IMG/VR virus record: IMGVR_UViG_3300037106_000005
Coordinates: 1 to 47,150 of that record
Source of the DNA: a virus
Length of the DNA stretch: 47,150 nucleotides
Direction: 5' to 3' (one strand)
The notes beneath the pieces were generated by a model. The model was not told where the DNA came from, ran no database searches, and saw nothing but the letters and a program-made list of their open reading frames with translations. A program made the position numbers and the translations under genes. Shown here one piece after another: positions 36,011-44,792 of the stretch (position 1 is its first letter; the number at the start of each line of letters is the position of its first letter).

Positions 36011-38943
36011 TATGCCAGTTGCTTTACTGAGCCGCCCTTGATGAACTGCTTATGATAGAGTCCGAATTCCTTTACAACGAATAGTCCCCTTGCATAGACT
36101 TGGTTCTGTACTGCGAACCGTGACAACGGGAAGCGACACGGTACAGTACTTTCATTCCTACCCCAGAGCATTACGATGGACTTAACCAAGGTTGCACCAT
36201 CGTAGATATTCAGATTAACACTTGCGATCTCGGCAGCAGCGGGTTCAGCTGATGCGAATAGAACCCCTCCACCAGCCTTCACGTTGGACTTAACGTAGCC
36301 TCCGTCAATGTAGTAGGCCGAGTTAAGACCAACGGTATCATCTACTGGGTTAGTCTTGAAGTAACACCTAGTCCCGATCTCAACAGTAGCGGAGTTCCTT
36401 CTAATCTTATTCGTATATAGACTATCATCTCGTGGGAACTGATAGAGTTGCATATACGAAGTCGTGGTACGAGCAACATCATCTGCAAATAGTATTCTGT
36501 TATCAGGAGTAGAACATACGAACTTGACGGCTCCATACTTCTCGGTACGTCCCACGCTGGGATCAGTATATATGAACTCCTCTTGTCTCCAGATACTGGA
36601 TGCGAAGTCGAAGGCCCAGAGATCATATACTCCAGCACTGGGATTAAACTGAATATAGTATGAGTCGGAAGAAACATCATACCATCCTATCGAGGCTTCA
36701 AGTATCGCTTTCGTATAAGTTACTTGAAAGTAGTTGATCCAGTCTCCATTGATACACTGGTCTGAGAATCCATCAGTTTCGTAGATCCCGTCGTAGGACA
36801 CATAAAGGGCTCGGTTTCCCTTTGATGCTACAGACAATAGTGAAGCCAGTCCACGGTTCCTTGTAACCACATTCAGTCTTGGTGCAGAAGATACACTGGC
36901 TACATCGAGTGAAAGTATAGACTGGCTCTTGAAAATAATAAGCTTCTGCCCAACCGAATACAGCCATACAATATCTCCTATCGTATCATTCACTACGAAG
37001 AAGTTACTGTCGGGTATGAGTGCAGTCTCAACTCCATTCTCAGATATGCCCGAGAAGTAGACTATATTCTTCTCGGTGTTGTTGACCACAAGCGATCTCG
37101 ATGAGGGCTTCGAGAGAATAGAAATCTTCTCCTCTGATGTTCCTGTTGAGGAGCGTCCAGTCTTGTCCTCATACACTACTCCAGTATTGACTTCGTTACC
37201 GAGAACAAATTCAATCTTATGTCCATATCCAGACTGAATCCACTGCGAGTCGTTAATATCTATACGACGACAGAATCTCCAGACATATCCACTCGCTATA
37301 TATGTCCCCACATAGACATTGATTGCAGTGACTCTACGGTTTATCAGTGCAGTTAGATCACTCTGTATCTTAACTCCGATACGATTAGTTGTGGTGTTAT
37401 ATACAAGAGTCACTCCGTTCGTATCTTGATATGATGCAGTAGCATTTACAGCTCCATAGAGTCCAGTATAGATCAGACTCGTTTCAATAAAGCCATCGAG
37501 TTCAAGTGAGAAGTTCACAATGTAATCTGGATTCTGCTTCGTGTTGTCAACACCAGTCACAGGAGGATTGAGGTCAATAGTTGCCTGAATCAGTGAAACC
37601 ACCAGCGAAGTAGTCCCATTCTGATAACTAACCATCACCCCAAGATTGTTTATATTTGTGAAGGCTGCAACGGGAACCTGAAGTATGAAATTCTTAAACC
37701 CAGTATCTGAAATTCCGATAGGGCCTATAAATCCACGAGAAACTGTTGTGACCACATGAGTAACAGGATCAGTTAAATACTCGAGAGCATCAATTAGGAA
37801 TCCAACATAGTAAGGTGCACCTTGATTCCCAGTCTTTGCTCTTACAAGTATATTAACATACCCATCTGGATTAGCGCTAAGTCCAGACGTTAGTGCTGAA
37901 TCCCTAACTTGAAAGTATGTACTGTTGGTAGCGATTGCAACATAGCTTGCATCGCTAGCATCACCAACATTAGCGAAGAAACTAAGTGGCCCTGCTCCAT
38001 TTACTGTAACAGGATTGCTTGCAGCATTAACCCAAGACCCAACGGCAGCGAAGTCACTGGTTGGCTGATCAACTTCGGTAGCGGCAGGAGCTGACGACTT
38101 GAGTACCTGTATATGATGAGTGTCGGATCGAAATGCTCCAGTCGTAAAGTCCTCAACGAGTTTCCCAACATAGAGTCCATTGAAAGTAAAGGCTCCCCCA
38201 AAGTATGACTTCGCTACTCCTGCGGTGTAAAGTTTAGTTCCTATTCTTCCGATCCACAAGGATTGACCACTCGAGTTCTCGTACATCCCAGATTCCAACA
38301 GATCATAGAAAGCATCTATCGTCTGGAGGTATGGCTGACCTATCAGTGTTCTCGTGAATCCACTTGAAGTAAAGAGCATATTGCTCTTGTAGAACTTAAG
38401 TATTGCTCCTGCATACCAGAGAAGGGGTGTAGTACTTACGTCAATCGTTATCGAGACTATATTCCCCGCAGTAACAGTCTGACCAACGATTACTGCATAG
38501 TTCCCAACTCTTGAGTTATATACAATCTGTCCAACAAGACTCTGACCAGTACTAACTATTGGAGTGCCTAGCGTTACAGTGGTTGTAGATACTGAGCCAA
38601 TAGTATTATCAGCTACATTAGCCGAAGTAATATCAATCAAAGACGTATTCGCTGCGCCACTATCAAAGTCGAATGGAGGCAGAGCTTCGATCTTAGTTGC
38701 CGATGCAATCACTAAAGTATTCCCACAGTTGGGAAAGTTAGTGTATTGCATAGCGTCAGGTTGATAAGTAATGTCTTGGAATGTTTTGTAACCTAGACGA
38801 TTACTAAGTCCACCCACTCGCTTGTCGTGGCGATAGTTAATCAGAGATTCAAACGACCTAAACGATGGCGTGGCCTGAGATTCTACAATTCCCTGCAAGG
38901 CATTCTGAATCTCACCACCATATTTAACTGCGTCACGTCTCAC
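36010..38943 (-). CDS. tail nozzle / stabilisation-like protein
   Basis: A 977-residue beta-rich protein starting with GTG right after the neighbour's stop. 'KRVGGLSNRLGYKTFQDITY' near residue 40 resembles the 'L..RPG' opening of podoviral nozzle or P22 gp10-like proteins. The middle and end ('GDIVWLYSVGQKLIIFKSQS', 'NRGLASLLSVASKGNRALYV', 'YDGIYETDGFSDQCI') have blade-like repeats of a propeller typical of that family. It would form the distal tube of the short tail. Its position next to an adaptor-like gene fits. Confidence 0.7.
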   Translation of the reverse strand: MRRDAVKYGGEIQNALQGIVESQATPSFRSFESLINYRHDKRVGGLSNRLGYKTFQDITYQPDAMQYTNFPNCGNTLVIASATKIEALPPFDFDSGAANTSLIDITSANVADNTIGSVSTTTVTLGTPIVSTGQSLVGQIVYNSRVGNYAVIVGQTVTAGNIVSITIDVSTTPLLWYAGAILKFYKSNMLFTSSGFTRTLIGQPYLQTIDAFYDLLESGMYENSSGQSLWIGRIGTKLYTAGVAKSYFGGAFTFNGLYVGKLVEDFTTGAFRSDTHHIQVLKSSAPAATEVDQPTSDFAAVGSWVNAASNPVTVNGAGPLSFFANVGDASDASYVAIATNSTYFQVRDSALTSGLSANPDGYVNILVRAKTGNQGAPYYVGFLIDALEYLTDPVTHVVTTVSRGFIGPIGISDTGFKNFILQVPVAAFTNINNLGVMVSYQNGTTSLVVSLIQATIDLNPPVTGVDNTKQNPDYIVNFSLELDGFIETSLIYTGLYGAVNATASYQDTNGVTLVYNTTTNRIGVKIQSDLTALINRRVTAINVYVGTYIASGYVWRFCRRIDINDSQWIQSGYGHKIEFVLGNEVNTGVVYEDKTGRSSTGTSEEKISILSKPSSRSLVVNNTEKNIVYFSGISENGVETALIPDSNFFVVNDTIGDIVWLYSVGQKLIIFKSQSILSLDVASVSSAPRLNVVTRNRGLASLLSVASKGNRALYVSYDGIYETDGFSDQCINGDWINYFQVTYTKAILEASIGWYDVSSDSYYIQFNPSAGVYDLWAFDFASSIWRQEEFIYTDPSVGRTEKYGAVKFVCSTPDNRILFADDVARTTTSYMQLYQFPRDDSLYTNKIRRNSATVEIGTRCYFKTNPVDDTVGLNSAYYIDGGYVKSNVKAGGGVLFASAEPAAAEIASVNLNIYDGATLVKSIVMLWGRNESTVPCRFPLSRFAVQNQVYARGLFVVKEFGLYHKQFIKGGSVKQLA

Positions 38944-39747
38944 TTAGATTAAGTCCTCGTCCTGCTCGTTGTTAGTATCGTTACTATCCAACATACTGAA
39001 GGCAATAGCTGGCATGACTACTATAGGAATAGTATCATCCTTCAGGGCCATAACTTCCTCATGTATCTTCTCGAGTTCAATCTTCCACTCACCCTTTATT
39101 CTCTCGCGTTCACCAGCAAGGATATTGAGAACCTGCGTGGGTTTCTCCATAGCGACAGCCTTCACATATCTACGTTCCCAAGCCTTGAGTTCAAGACCCT
39201 GAACTAACTTGTCGTGATACTTTTGATCAAACATAGGCGTGGCATTAAGATCAACGAGATCAGTGATCTTGGGAAGTTCATAGTACCAGAGCTTAATCGT
39301 CAGACTTCCTGCGATTAAGTTAGTGAATATCACCCACAGAGCATCTTGGAAGTAGTTGATCGTGTAGAATAATGGATGACTATCGTGCATTATATCCGAG
39401 TCATCTATATCAGCAAATCCTCCATCGTAGCAACCATTCTTGATAGAATCAAGATCAGTCTCGTAGGCTTTCCTAAATGAGATTCCGTCAGAACTCCACT
39501 CTACACGATACGTTCCCAAGAAGTTATCACCGAATAGTCTGCCATTCTCGTCGTTACCGTAGAGCTTATAAGACTTTACATTCGCGGTAGTAGTAAACGA
39601 GATAACATTCCGAAGCAATTTAGTCTTCTCGCAGAAGTCCCGATAAGTACGCCTCAACATTCGGAGGTACTCGTCCTGACTTATCTCCTTGTAGAACTCG
39701 TCGCCTACATTATACGCGGCACGAGAGATTATATCTTCACAAGTCAT
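38944..39747 (-). CDS. head-tail adaptor-like neck protein
   Basis: A 267-residue protein. The N-terminus ('CEDIISRAAYNVGDEFYKEI' then 'EYLRMLRRTYRDFCEKTKLL') and later 'KYHDKLVQGLELKAWERRYV' are helical and resemble podoviral adaptor proteins that sit between portal and nozzle. The middle is beta-rich. The start has GGTGGAG and overlaps the previous stop (ATGA). Assigned by pattern and position. Confidence 0.6.
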   Translation of the reverse strand: MTCEDIISRAAYNVGDEFYKEISQDEYLRMLRRTYRDFCEKTKLLRNVISFTTTANVKSYKLYGNDENGRLFGDNFLGTYRVEWSSDGISFRKAYETDLDSIKNGCYDGGFADIDDSDIMHDSHPLFYTINYFQDALWVIFTNLIAGSLTIKLWYYELPKITDLVDLNATPMFDQKYHDKLVQGLELKAWERRYVKAVAMEKPTQVLNILAGERERIKGEWKIELEKIHEEVMALKDDTIPIVVMPAIAFSMLDSNDTNNEQDEDLI

Positions 39748-40781
39748 TTCTCCACCGATGCTGAAGGTTTAGTAAAGCGATACGTAGCCTGAATATATGT
39801 AGTATCAAGCATCCCGCCTACAGGCTGAGGTCTCGTAAAATAAAACTGTGGCGTAGTAATAGTTGTATCTGCTGATCCTTTTCTGATAGCCATAGTCTGA
39901 AGAATAATCAAATCAAATCCAGATGTTGTGAAAGCTGTCGAGTCATACTGATCTTTTATCGAAGGATAAAGAGGTGGAGGTTCAGGGCCAATCGCTGTCA
40001 GGTAATCCTGCACTGACCATCCAAGTCTGCCATCATCCCACTGGATCTTCCACCAGTTATTAGACTGTGGGCCTCCAACAATCGTTCCCTTATTTCCACT
40101 CTTCTCCATTCCTATTGGATAGTTACCAACCGTTGACGGAACGCTACGAATGTTCAAACCAACAGCAACGGTAAGCGATACCATTACTCTCCCACCAATT
40201 ACAAAACCAAGTGGCGCAGGAGGTGGAGGCGTTGCAACTAAAACTGTAACTGATTTCTGTACCATCCCATAGTTATTCGTTGCATTCAGCGTGAATGTCT
40301 GACTGCTTTTGATAAGGTACTTGAGTGAATCATTCATCGCGAGAAACCCAAAATCAAGTCCCTCGATACCTACATATGTTGCATACTGTGTAGTCCAATA
40401 AAAAGTTACTACACCGCCACCAGTTGAGAAACTAGTAGGACTAGCACTGAAGTTTACTATCGGAACCTGCGTTGCAGGAGGAATAGATACCGTGGCTCGC
40501 ATATACTTCTCGGCACACCACGCTGCAAGTCCATTCTGCCATACCACCCTCCAGAATATATAGCTTGTGTGTAAGCTAATATCTGGCGAAGATCCTTCGA
40601 CTATTCTTCCAAGAGTACCATCATTGAAGCAACTAGCTATTGTAGAATCGCTAATTGTAGATGGTATTGATCTCACATTAATGCAACCACTGGTACTCGA
40701 GATTGCAACTGAGTCTCCGATGTGGAAGCCCTGACTGAATGTAATCTGAGTAAACAAAAGTAACATCGATAAGTATTTCAT
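39744..40781 (-). CDS. secreted protein with two SH3-like domains
   Basis: A 345-residue protein with a signal peptide (1-16, 'LLLFTQITFS', then Q). Bacterial SH3-like domains lie at about residues 20-92 ('CINVRSIPSTI' ... 'WRVVWQNGLAAWCAEKY') and 196-266 ('LNIRSVPSTVG' ... 'WWKIQWDDGRLGWSVQDY'), with an Ig-like beta domain between. SH3b domains often bind peptidoglycan. No catalytic domain is seen. It follows the lysis-like cassette and may work in the periplasm during lysis. GGGAGG before ATG. Confidence 0.7.
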   Translation of the reverse strand: MKYLSMLLLFTQITFSQGFHIGDSVAISSTSGCINVRSIPSTISDSTIASCFNDGTLGRIVEGSSPDISLHTSYIFWRVVWQNGLAAWCAEKYMRATVSIPPATQVPIVNFSASPTSFSTGGGVVTFYWTTQYATYVGIEGLDFGFLAMNDSLKYLIKSSQTFTLNATNNYGMVQKSVTVLVATPPPPAPLGFVIGGRVMVSLTVAVGLNIRSVPSTVGNYPIGMEKSGNKGTIVGGPQSNNWWKIQWDDGRLGWSVQDYLTAIGPEPPPLYPSIKDQYDSTAFTTSGFDLIILQTMAIRKGSADTTITTPQFYFTRPQPVGGMLDTTYIQATYRFTKPSASVEK

Positions 40782-40805
40782 TTCATCCTCCCTTTTAATG
40801 TTAGA

Positions 40806-40856
40806 TGGGACAGTGCGACTCGAACGCTATTCGGCCCACTATCTACCCCTGTCCCA
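40806..40856 (-). other. tRNA-like relic
   Basis: In minus-strand sense, TGGGACA (40850-40856) pairs perfectly with TGTCCCA (40806-40812), as in a tRNA acceptor stem, and GCGTTCGAGTCGC lies just before the 3' arm as in a T-arm. Only about 20 bases separate the 5' arm from the T-arm region, too few for D and anticodon arms, and the T-stem has three good pairs. It looks like a tRNA with its middle deleted. No CCA. A simple hairpin is the alternative. Confidence 0.45.
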
Positions 40857-40865
40857 TTGCTACGC

Positions 40866-41273
40866 CTACTTCTGATCAATCGGCTTTGAGGCCGGACGAA
40901 CTCCGACAGGCGCAGAACCAACTGCACCACCTGAAGCCGGAGTGTTAGTAACAACCGCAGCGGCAAGCTCTGCATCCTTGGTGTCGAGCGCTGTCTGAAG
41001 TGCCTGAACCTGAGCGATGATCGCAGGATCAACTCCCGCATTCGCGAGCTGTGTCTTCAGATCAGCAATCAGAGCGGTGAGATTAGTCAGAAGCTGCTCA
41101 ACTGATCCAATCACCGTAGTGTTGTTTGTAACACTAGTGGTTAATGCGGTAACGACTTCCTGAATGGTTGCCATAAGAACTACTCCTATATTGGTTAGTT
41201 TGGTGAGTGAATAGATCTGATAACTGATAATTATCAGCATCAGGATGAAGATTACCAACAGTACATCAACCAT
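40866..41273 (-). CDS. membrane-anchored coiled-coil protein (inner spanin-like)
   Basis: A 135-residue protein. From ATG 41273 (GAGGT five bases upstream) it begins with a membrane helix (3-18, 'VLLVIFILMLIIIS') and continues with a coiled coil ('GSVEQLLTNLTALIADLKTQ') and a proline-rich tail, like inner spanins. A second start, ATG 41174, has its own AGGAG and would yield the same coiled coil without the membrane helix. Both products may be made. It lies next to a holin- and lipoprotein-like gene. Confidence 0.55.
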   Translation of the reverse strand: MVDVLLVIFILMLIIISYQIYSLTKLTNIGVVLMATIQEVVTALTTSVTNNTTVIGSVEQLLTNLTALIADLKTQLANAGVDPAIIAQVQALQTALDTKDAELAAAVVTNTPASGGAVGSAPVGVRPASKPIDQK

Positions 41274-41280
41274 GACTACC

Positions 41281-41814
41281 TCACTTGGTCACTGACTGAA
41301 GCTGTTTCGAGAGAACATTCAATGAGTCCATCCAGTACTTCTGTTGCGCCACAAATGAAACCGAGTCAGCGTAACGCTTTGCTGGATCAGATGATTGCGC
41401 CTTCATCCCGCCATAGGGGAGAACCGCACAAAGATTTTGCTGAACCATACAGATCTGATTAGCGATAGTGCATGCACTACTAGCAATCGCCTGACCTGTC
41501 ATTCCACATCCTCCGACCCCGACAAGTACCGGAAGAAGGAGAATGACGACGAGTATTTTTGCAACGGGGAAGGAAGCTTTCATCGTCGTCTTTTCAGGAT
41601 CAGCCTGCGCTTGAATCTGAGCAACCGACTTGGTTGTACCGTTAGCATTCTTGCCCTGAAGGTACAGACCCAAGGCAATCGCAACATAGATCAGATATGC
41701 CTTCCAGTTAAATGATGCTCCCGCTGGAAGTGAATCCACATACTGTGTATATGTTCCAATGAGGAACACAACCACAGCAGCAATCATTGAAAGTATATCT
41801 TTAAGATTTGTCAC
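41281..41814 (-). CDS. holin-like membrane protein with an embedded lipoprotein
   Basis: A 177-residue protein. Residues 8-22 and 38-53 are membrane helices around a short loop, like small holins. A polar stretch (55-75) leads to M78, from which 'KASFPVAKILVVILLLPVLV' plus 'GVGGC' reads as a lipoprotein signal with the lipobox Cys at 103. The final 70 residues are helical with two Cys. An internal start at 41583 would give an outer spanin-like lipoprotein, although its ribosome site is weak. Otherwise it is a three-helix membrane protein. Confidence 0.55.
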   Translation of the reverse strand: MTNLKDILSMIAAVVVFLIGTYTQYVDSLPAGASFNWKAYLIYVAIALGLYLQGKNANGTTKSVAQIQAQADPEKTTMKASFPVAKILVVILLLPVLVGVGGCGMTGQAIASSACTIANQICMVQQNLCAVLPYGGMKAQSSDPAKRYADSVSFVAQQKYWMDSLNVLSKQLQSVTK

Positions 41815-41829
41815 AATACCCTCCTATGA

Positions 41830-42255
41830 TTATTTAACAAAGTGAAGAACTGTAGCTACGGCTGAGATTATTATTGCAACCCATCCAGCAACATTCGCTC
41901 GCTTGCTTATCTTAACAGATTCTGATTGCGCTCCCTCTTGCACCGCCCTCCATGTCTTGAGATCGTCTATCTTTTCTACTAAATTTCTGTGTTCCCTATC
42001 CCATATCTCTCGTGTCAAAAATGTATTTGCTTGGTCAGTAAGAGTATCCCTAAACTCGTTCATCCCTTCAAGTCGTCGTTCGCTTTCCTTCTTAGCTACC
42101 TCAAGTGCCAGCGCATGAAGTTTGCGCTCCATGTCGGTAATCTCTTTGAGACTATCGAACTGCTTCTCGAAGTACTCTTTAAGCGAAGGAATAGTCCAAG
42201 GTGTATGATTCAACTCATGTACTCCTTTACAAGTATCATGTACTGCACCCACCAT
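41830..42255 (-). CDS. coiled-coil protein with C-terminal membrane anchor (XhlA-like)
   Basis: A 141-residue protein. I chose ATG 42255, with GGGAGG five bases upstream; ATG 42297 is earlier in frame but deep in the previous gene. A long charged helix (about 30-115) ends in one membrane helix ('VAGWVAIIISAVATVLHF'). This order resembles the XhlA haemolysin/holin-associated family. It begins inside the end of the propeller gene and starts a run of three membrane genes that I read as a lysis cassette. Confidence 0.55.
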   Translation of the reverse strand: MVGAVHDTCKGVHELNHTPWTIPSLKEYFEKQFDSLKEITDMERKLHALALEVAKKESERRLEGMNEFRDTLTDQANTFLTREIWDREHRNLVEKIDDLKTWRAVQEGAQSESVKISKRANVAGWVAIIISAVATVLHFVK

Positions 42256-43687
42256 TATTGCCCTCCCAACCATCGGTCGGATAAGCACTGAATCCATTGT
42301 CGCTATTCAGTTCTACCAATGCACCAAGCTGTGTCGGAGCACTTCCACTCGCAAGCGTAGCCGTAATATCATAGACATAGAGACTACCGCCTGCGGCAAA
42401 GACTAATAGGTTCTCCGATATGACGAGACTCATGCACGAGTGATTGATCCCACCTATCTGTGCAACCTGAGTCCAGGTATCCATATTCCATATCAGTACT
42501 GCTTGATAACCTGCATCAGCCTGATCCGCTCCGAGAAATAAATACTTACCCCTTAGTCGTGGTTGAACTCCAGCCCATGTTGCAAGTCCAGGTAGTACTC
42601 CACCCTTACCCGCGTGGTAAGTCCCATCTGGCTTCACGGCTACAAATCCACCAGTGAAAGTCCTGGTGTAATAATCTCCCTGATACATCCACCCCAGATA
42701 CCAGTCACGTCCCAAGAAGTCAAGGTTGGTACTTATCTGCACTGAGTCACCCAGTGTACCATCTCCTGCTACAGGGATAATACTTATCCGAGAATCGTTA
42801 TAGTGATTGCAGTAGTGATTAATAATCCAGTGATTAACACTGTCGTATGCAAATCCTCTGGGACTGAAGAATCCCATAGGATCAATCGGCTTACTATTTA
42901 TCAGAACTGGATTAGCGGGATCAACAATGCTGTACGATTCAAGCGATCCGACACCTCCGTTGTGAGGATTAAAAAGAATTAATAGATTGTTACGATCAAG
43001 CATACCACGTCTGATAATAAAGTATGTGCATCCCAGGGATGGCATTGTAGGATATGTCGGTATCACCGAGTGTACCAACGTAGGATTGAGTGGATTACTA
43101 CTCCAATGGAATGTGTACAGTGACTCACCATCGTTTATCCACAGGTAGTCTTGATCTGCATACTGATCGTAGGGATTACTTCCACCCAGACCATTCGCAA
43201 TACTTACTGCGAGTGCAGGAGCATTTGGGGTACTCACGTTGTATATATCCAAGGCACTACGCAAAGTGTAGATATACTGTAGCGATGGTGTAGTGGCTAC
43301 CACTATGTTAGATTTGATTCCCTCGATCCCAGAGGGGAACACTGGTCTCACATAGTAATCATAGGTCGTATTGGACTGCGTTGCTGAATCGTTCCAGGTA
43401 TTTGCCTGAATGTTAGTCTCTAACAACTGGAAGTAAACATCAGAACTCTTCTTCCTATACAGATTATAATAGGAAGGCGTGATTGGAGAATCATAGAGTA
43501 TCCATGCCAAAGGTATCGTCAGTGTAACGGGGCCGTTAAGCATCAGTACCAGTTCCTCGCAAGCCATAAACCCATGTGAGGGTTCTGCTTCTGCTGGTGT
43601 AAAGCTATGTGAGGGCTCCTGTTCAGTAGTCGTTAGACTATGATTGGGCTCTACGCAAGGAACTATTACTGGTGGCAGAACAGCCAT
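42236..43687 (-). CDS. propeller-type virion adhesin with N-terminal repeats
   Basis: A 483-residue protein. The first 45 residues hold three 11-residue repeats beginning 'EPNHS', 'EPSHS', 'EPSHG' (positions 13, 24, 35). A fibronectin type III-like domain follows (about 50-130, 'YYNLYRKKSSDVYFQLLETN'), then a beta-propeller of about 330 residues with blades like 'LDIYNVSTPNAPALAVSIAN' and 'LESYSIVDPANPVLINSKPI' (LVIVD-type). It overlaps the upstream structural gene by one base. It is probably a virion surface or adhesin protein; no signal peptide. Confidence 0.62.
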   Translation of the reverse strand: MAVLPPVIVPCVEPNHSLTTTEQEPSHSFTPAEAEPSHGFMACEELVLMLNGPVTLTIPLAWILYDSPITPSYYNLYRKKSSDVYFQLLETNIQANTWNDSATQSNTTYDYYVRPVFPSGIEGIKSNIVVATTPSLQYIYTLRSALDIYNVSTPNAPALAVSIANGLGGSNPYDQYADQDYLWINDGESLYTFHWSSNPLNPTLVHSVIPTYPTMPSLGCTYFIIRRGMLDRNNLLILFNPHNGGVGSLESYSIVDPANPVLINSKPIDPMGFFSPRGFAYDSVNHWIINHYCNHYNDSRISIIPVAGDGTLGDSVQISTNLDFLGRDWYLGWMYQGDYYTRTFTGGFVAVKPDGTYHAGKGGVLPGLATWAGVQPRLRGKYLFLGADQADAGYQAVLIWNMDTWTQVAQIGGINHSCMSLVISENLLVFAAGGSLYVYDITATLASGSAPTQLGALVELNSDNGFSAYPTDGWEGNNGGCST

Positions 43688-44349
43688 TACTGTACTGGCT
43701 CCATCTTAAGTTTGAATGGCGAAGTTAAATATCCATCCTTCAAATACGACTGCGCTATATCAAACTCCTGTTTGTCTTTGTAGAAATACCACAGCGCAAA
43801 GTCTAATATCACATCAAAGTGAATTGCGGTCAGTGGTATATCTGTTGCACCACCCTCAGTTATATTAACTGGAAGGATGATATAAGTAAGATCATAAGAA
43901 TCAACATCATTAGCAGGTGCAATAAGTATCTGAGTATTTGATGGCAAACAGAACTTTGAATACGCAGTAGCTTGTATCTCACCACTCGTTCCCCTAAGAA
44001 TCCGATAGAAGTCTTCCTGACTCTTTCTCGTAACTGATATACCTCCAGTAGTTGAGTTAAGAGATAGGAAGAATCCGTAATCAGTTATTGAGGAGAGTGT
44101 GATTACTCCAGCAACGGCAGTCAGAGATGAAGAAGCTTTGACGATGGACTGGAAGAGAATCTTAAACTTCTCGGGATCGTTCTCGTAGGACTGTGCAGCT
44201 AAGAGGATATACTTCTGATAGGCCGCATTGAGATAGTTATCACGATCAGCAACAAGGAGATCGAGACCATTGGTCGCAGCAGTAGCGACTGCATCTCGAC
44301 AACCAGATGCGAAGCGTAAGTGTAGTTGATCGAATACTGGCGTAGCCAT
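43687..44349 (-). CDS. head completion / adaptor-like structural protein
   Basis: A 220-residue protein with GGAGGAAG before ATG. N- and C-terminal helices ('LDLLVADRDNYLNAAYQKYI', 'DVILDFALWYFYKDKQEFDI') enclose a beta-rich centre. The final helical pattern with 'WYFYKDKQ' is familiar from structural proteins next to podoviral capsid genes. Called structural from location and pattern. Confidence 0.55.
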   Translation of the reverse strand: MATPVFDQLHLRFASGCRDAVATAATNGLDLLVADRDNYLNAAYQKYILLAAQSYENDPEKFKILFQSIVKASSSLTAVAGVITLSSITDYGFFLSLNSTTGGISVTRKSQEDFYRILRGTSGEIQATAYSKFCLPSNTQILIAPANDVDSYDLTYIILPVNITEGGATDIPLTAIHFDVILDFALWYFYKDKQEFDIAQSYLKDGYLTSPFKLKMEPVQ

Positions 44350-44384
44350 TAGCTTCCTCCGTTTAAGACGGGGGCAGGGAGGCT

Positions 44385-44409
44385 CCCAGAGTTCTCCCCA
44401 CCCCCACCC
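44385..44409 (-). promoter_or_regulatory. G-rich attenuator or quadruplex motif
   Basis: On the transcribed-sense strand, runs GGG, GGGGG, GGGG and GGG occur with loops of 1, 1 and 8 bases (44385-44409). They can also pair imperfectly with the C-runs 44368-44382 as a long hairpin. It begins three bases after the decoration-gene stop. Such a structure after capsid genes would lower downstream transcription. Confidence 0.5.
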
Positions 44410-44411
44410 TG

Positions 44412-44774
44412 CTACATCTCAGAAGCTATGACTGTTCCATCAGCAGCGATGGTTGCCAGGTTGTCTAACTCGTTACTACCGATAATCAAATACTCAACAA
44501 GACCACCATTAGTACCACTACCAACGATAGTAAAGGTTACCTTCTTCGTCCCAGGATAAAGCGTGGACGCTGCGATAACCGATGCTATCTGAGTACCAGC
44601 AGCAGACTGATGTACGTCAACCGAGAAAACATACGTACACTTCGTCTCAATGATGACAGTATGAGTACTGGAATCAGTATTAACGATGTGACCGCCTTGA
44701 ATCTTCAGTCCTGGAAACGCTCCAGGAATAGCGGCATTGTTTCTGAGTAACCCGAGCATATTGACAGTAGCCAT
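44412..44774 (-). CDS. probable capsid decoration protein
   Basis: A 120-residue beta-rich protein without charged clusters ('HTVIIETKCTYVFSVDVHQS', 'GTKKVTFTIVGSGTNGGLVE'). Directly follows the capsid gene with a strong AAGGAGG. Small beta proteins at this place commonly decorate the capsid surface. A G-rich attenuator follows, so it would be made at a level like the coat protein's. Confidence 0.55.
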   Translation of the reverse strand: MATVNMLGLLRNNAAIPGAFPGLKIQGGHIVNTDSSTHTVIIETKCTYVFSVDVHQSAAGTQIASVIAASTLYPGTKKVTFTIVGSGTNGGLVEYLIIGSNELDNLATIAADGTVIASEM

Positions 44775-44792
44775 ACGGCCTCCTTTTTTGGA

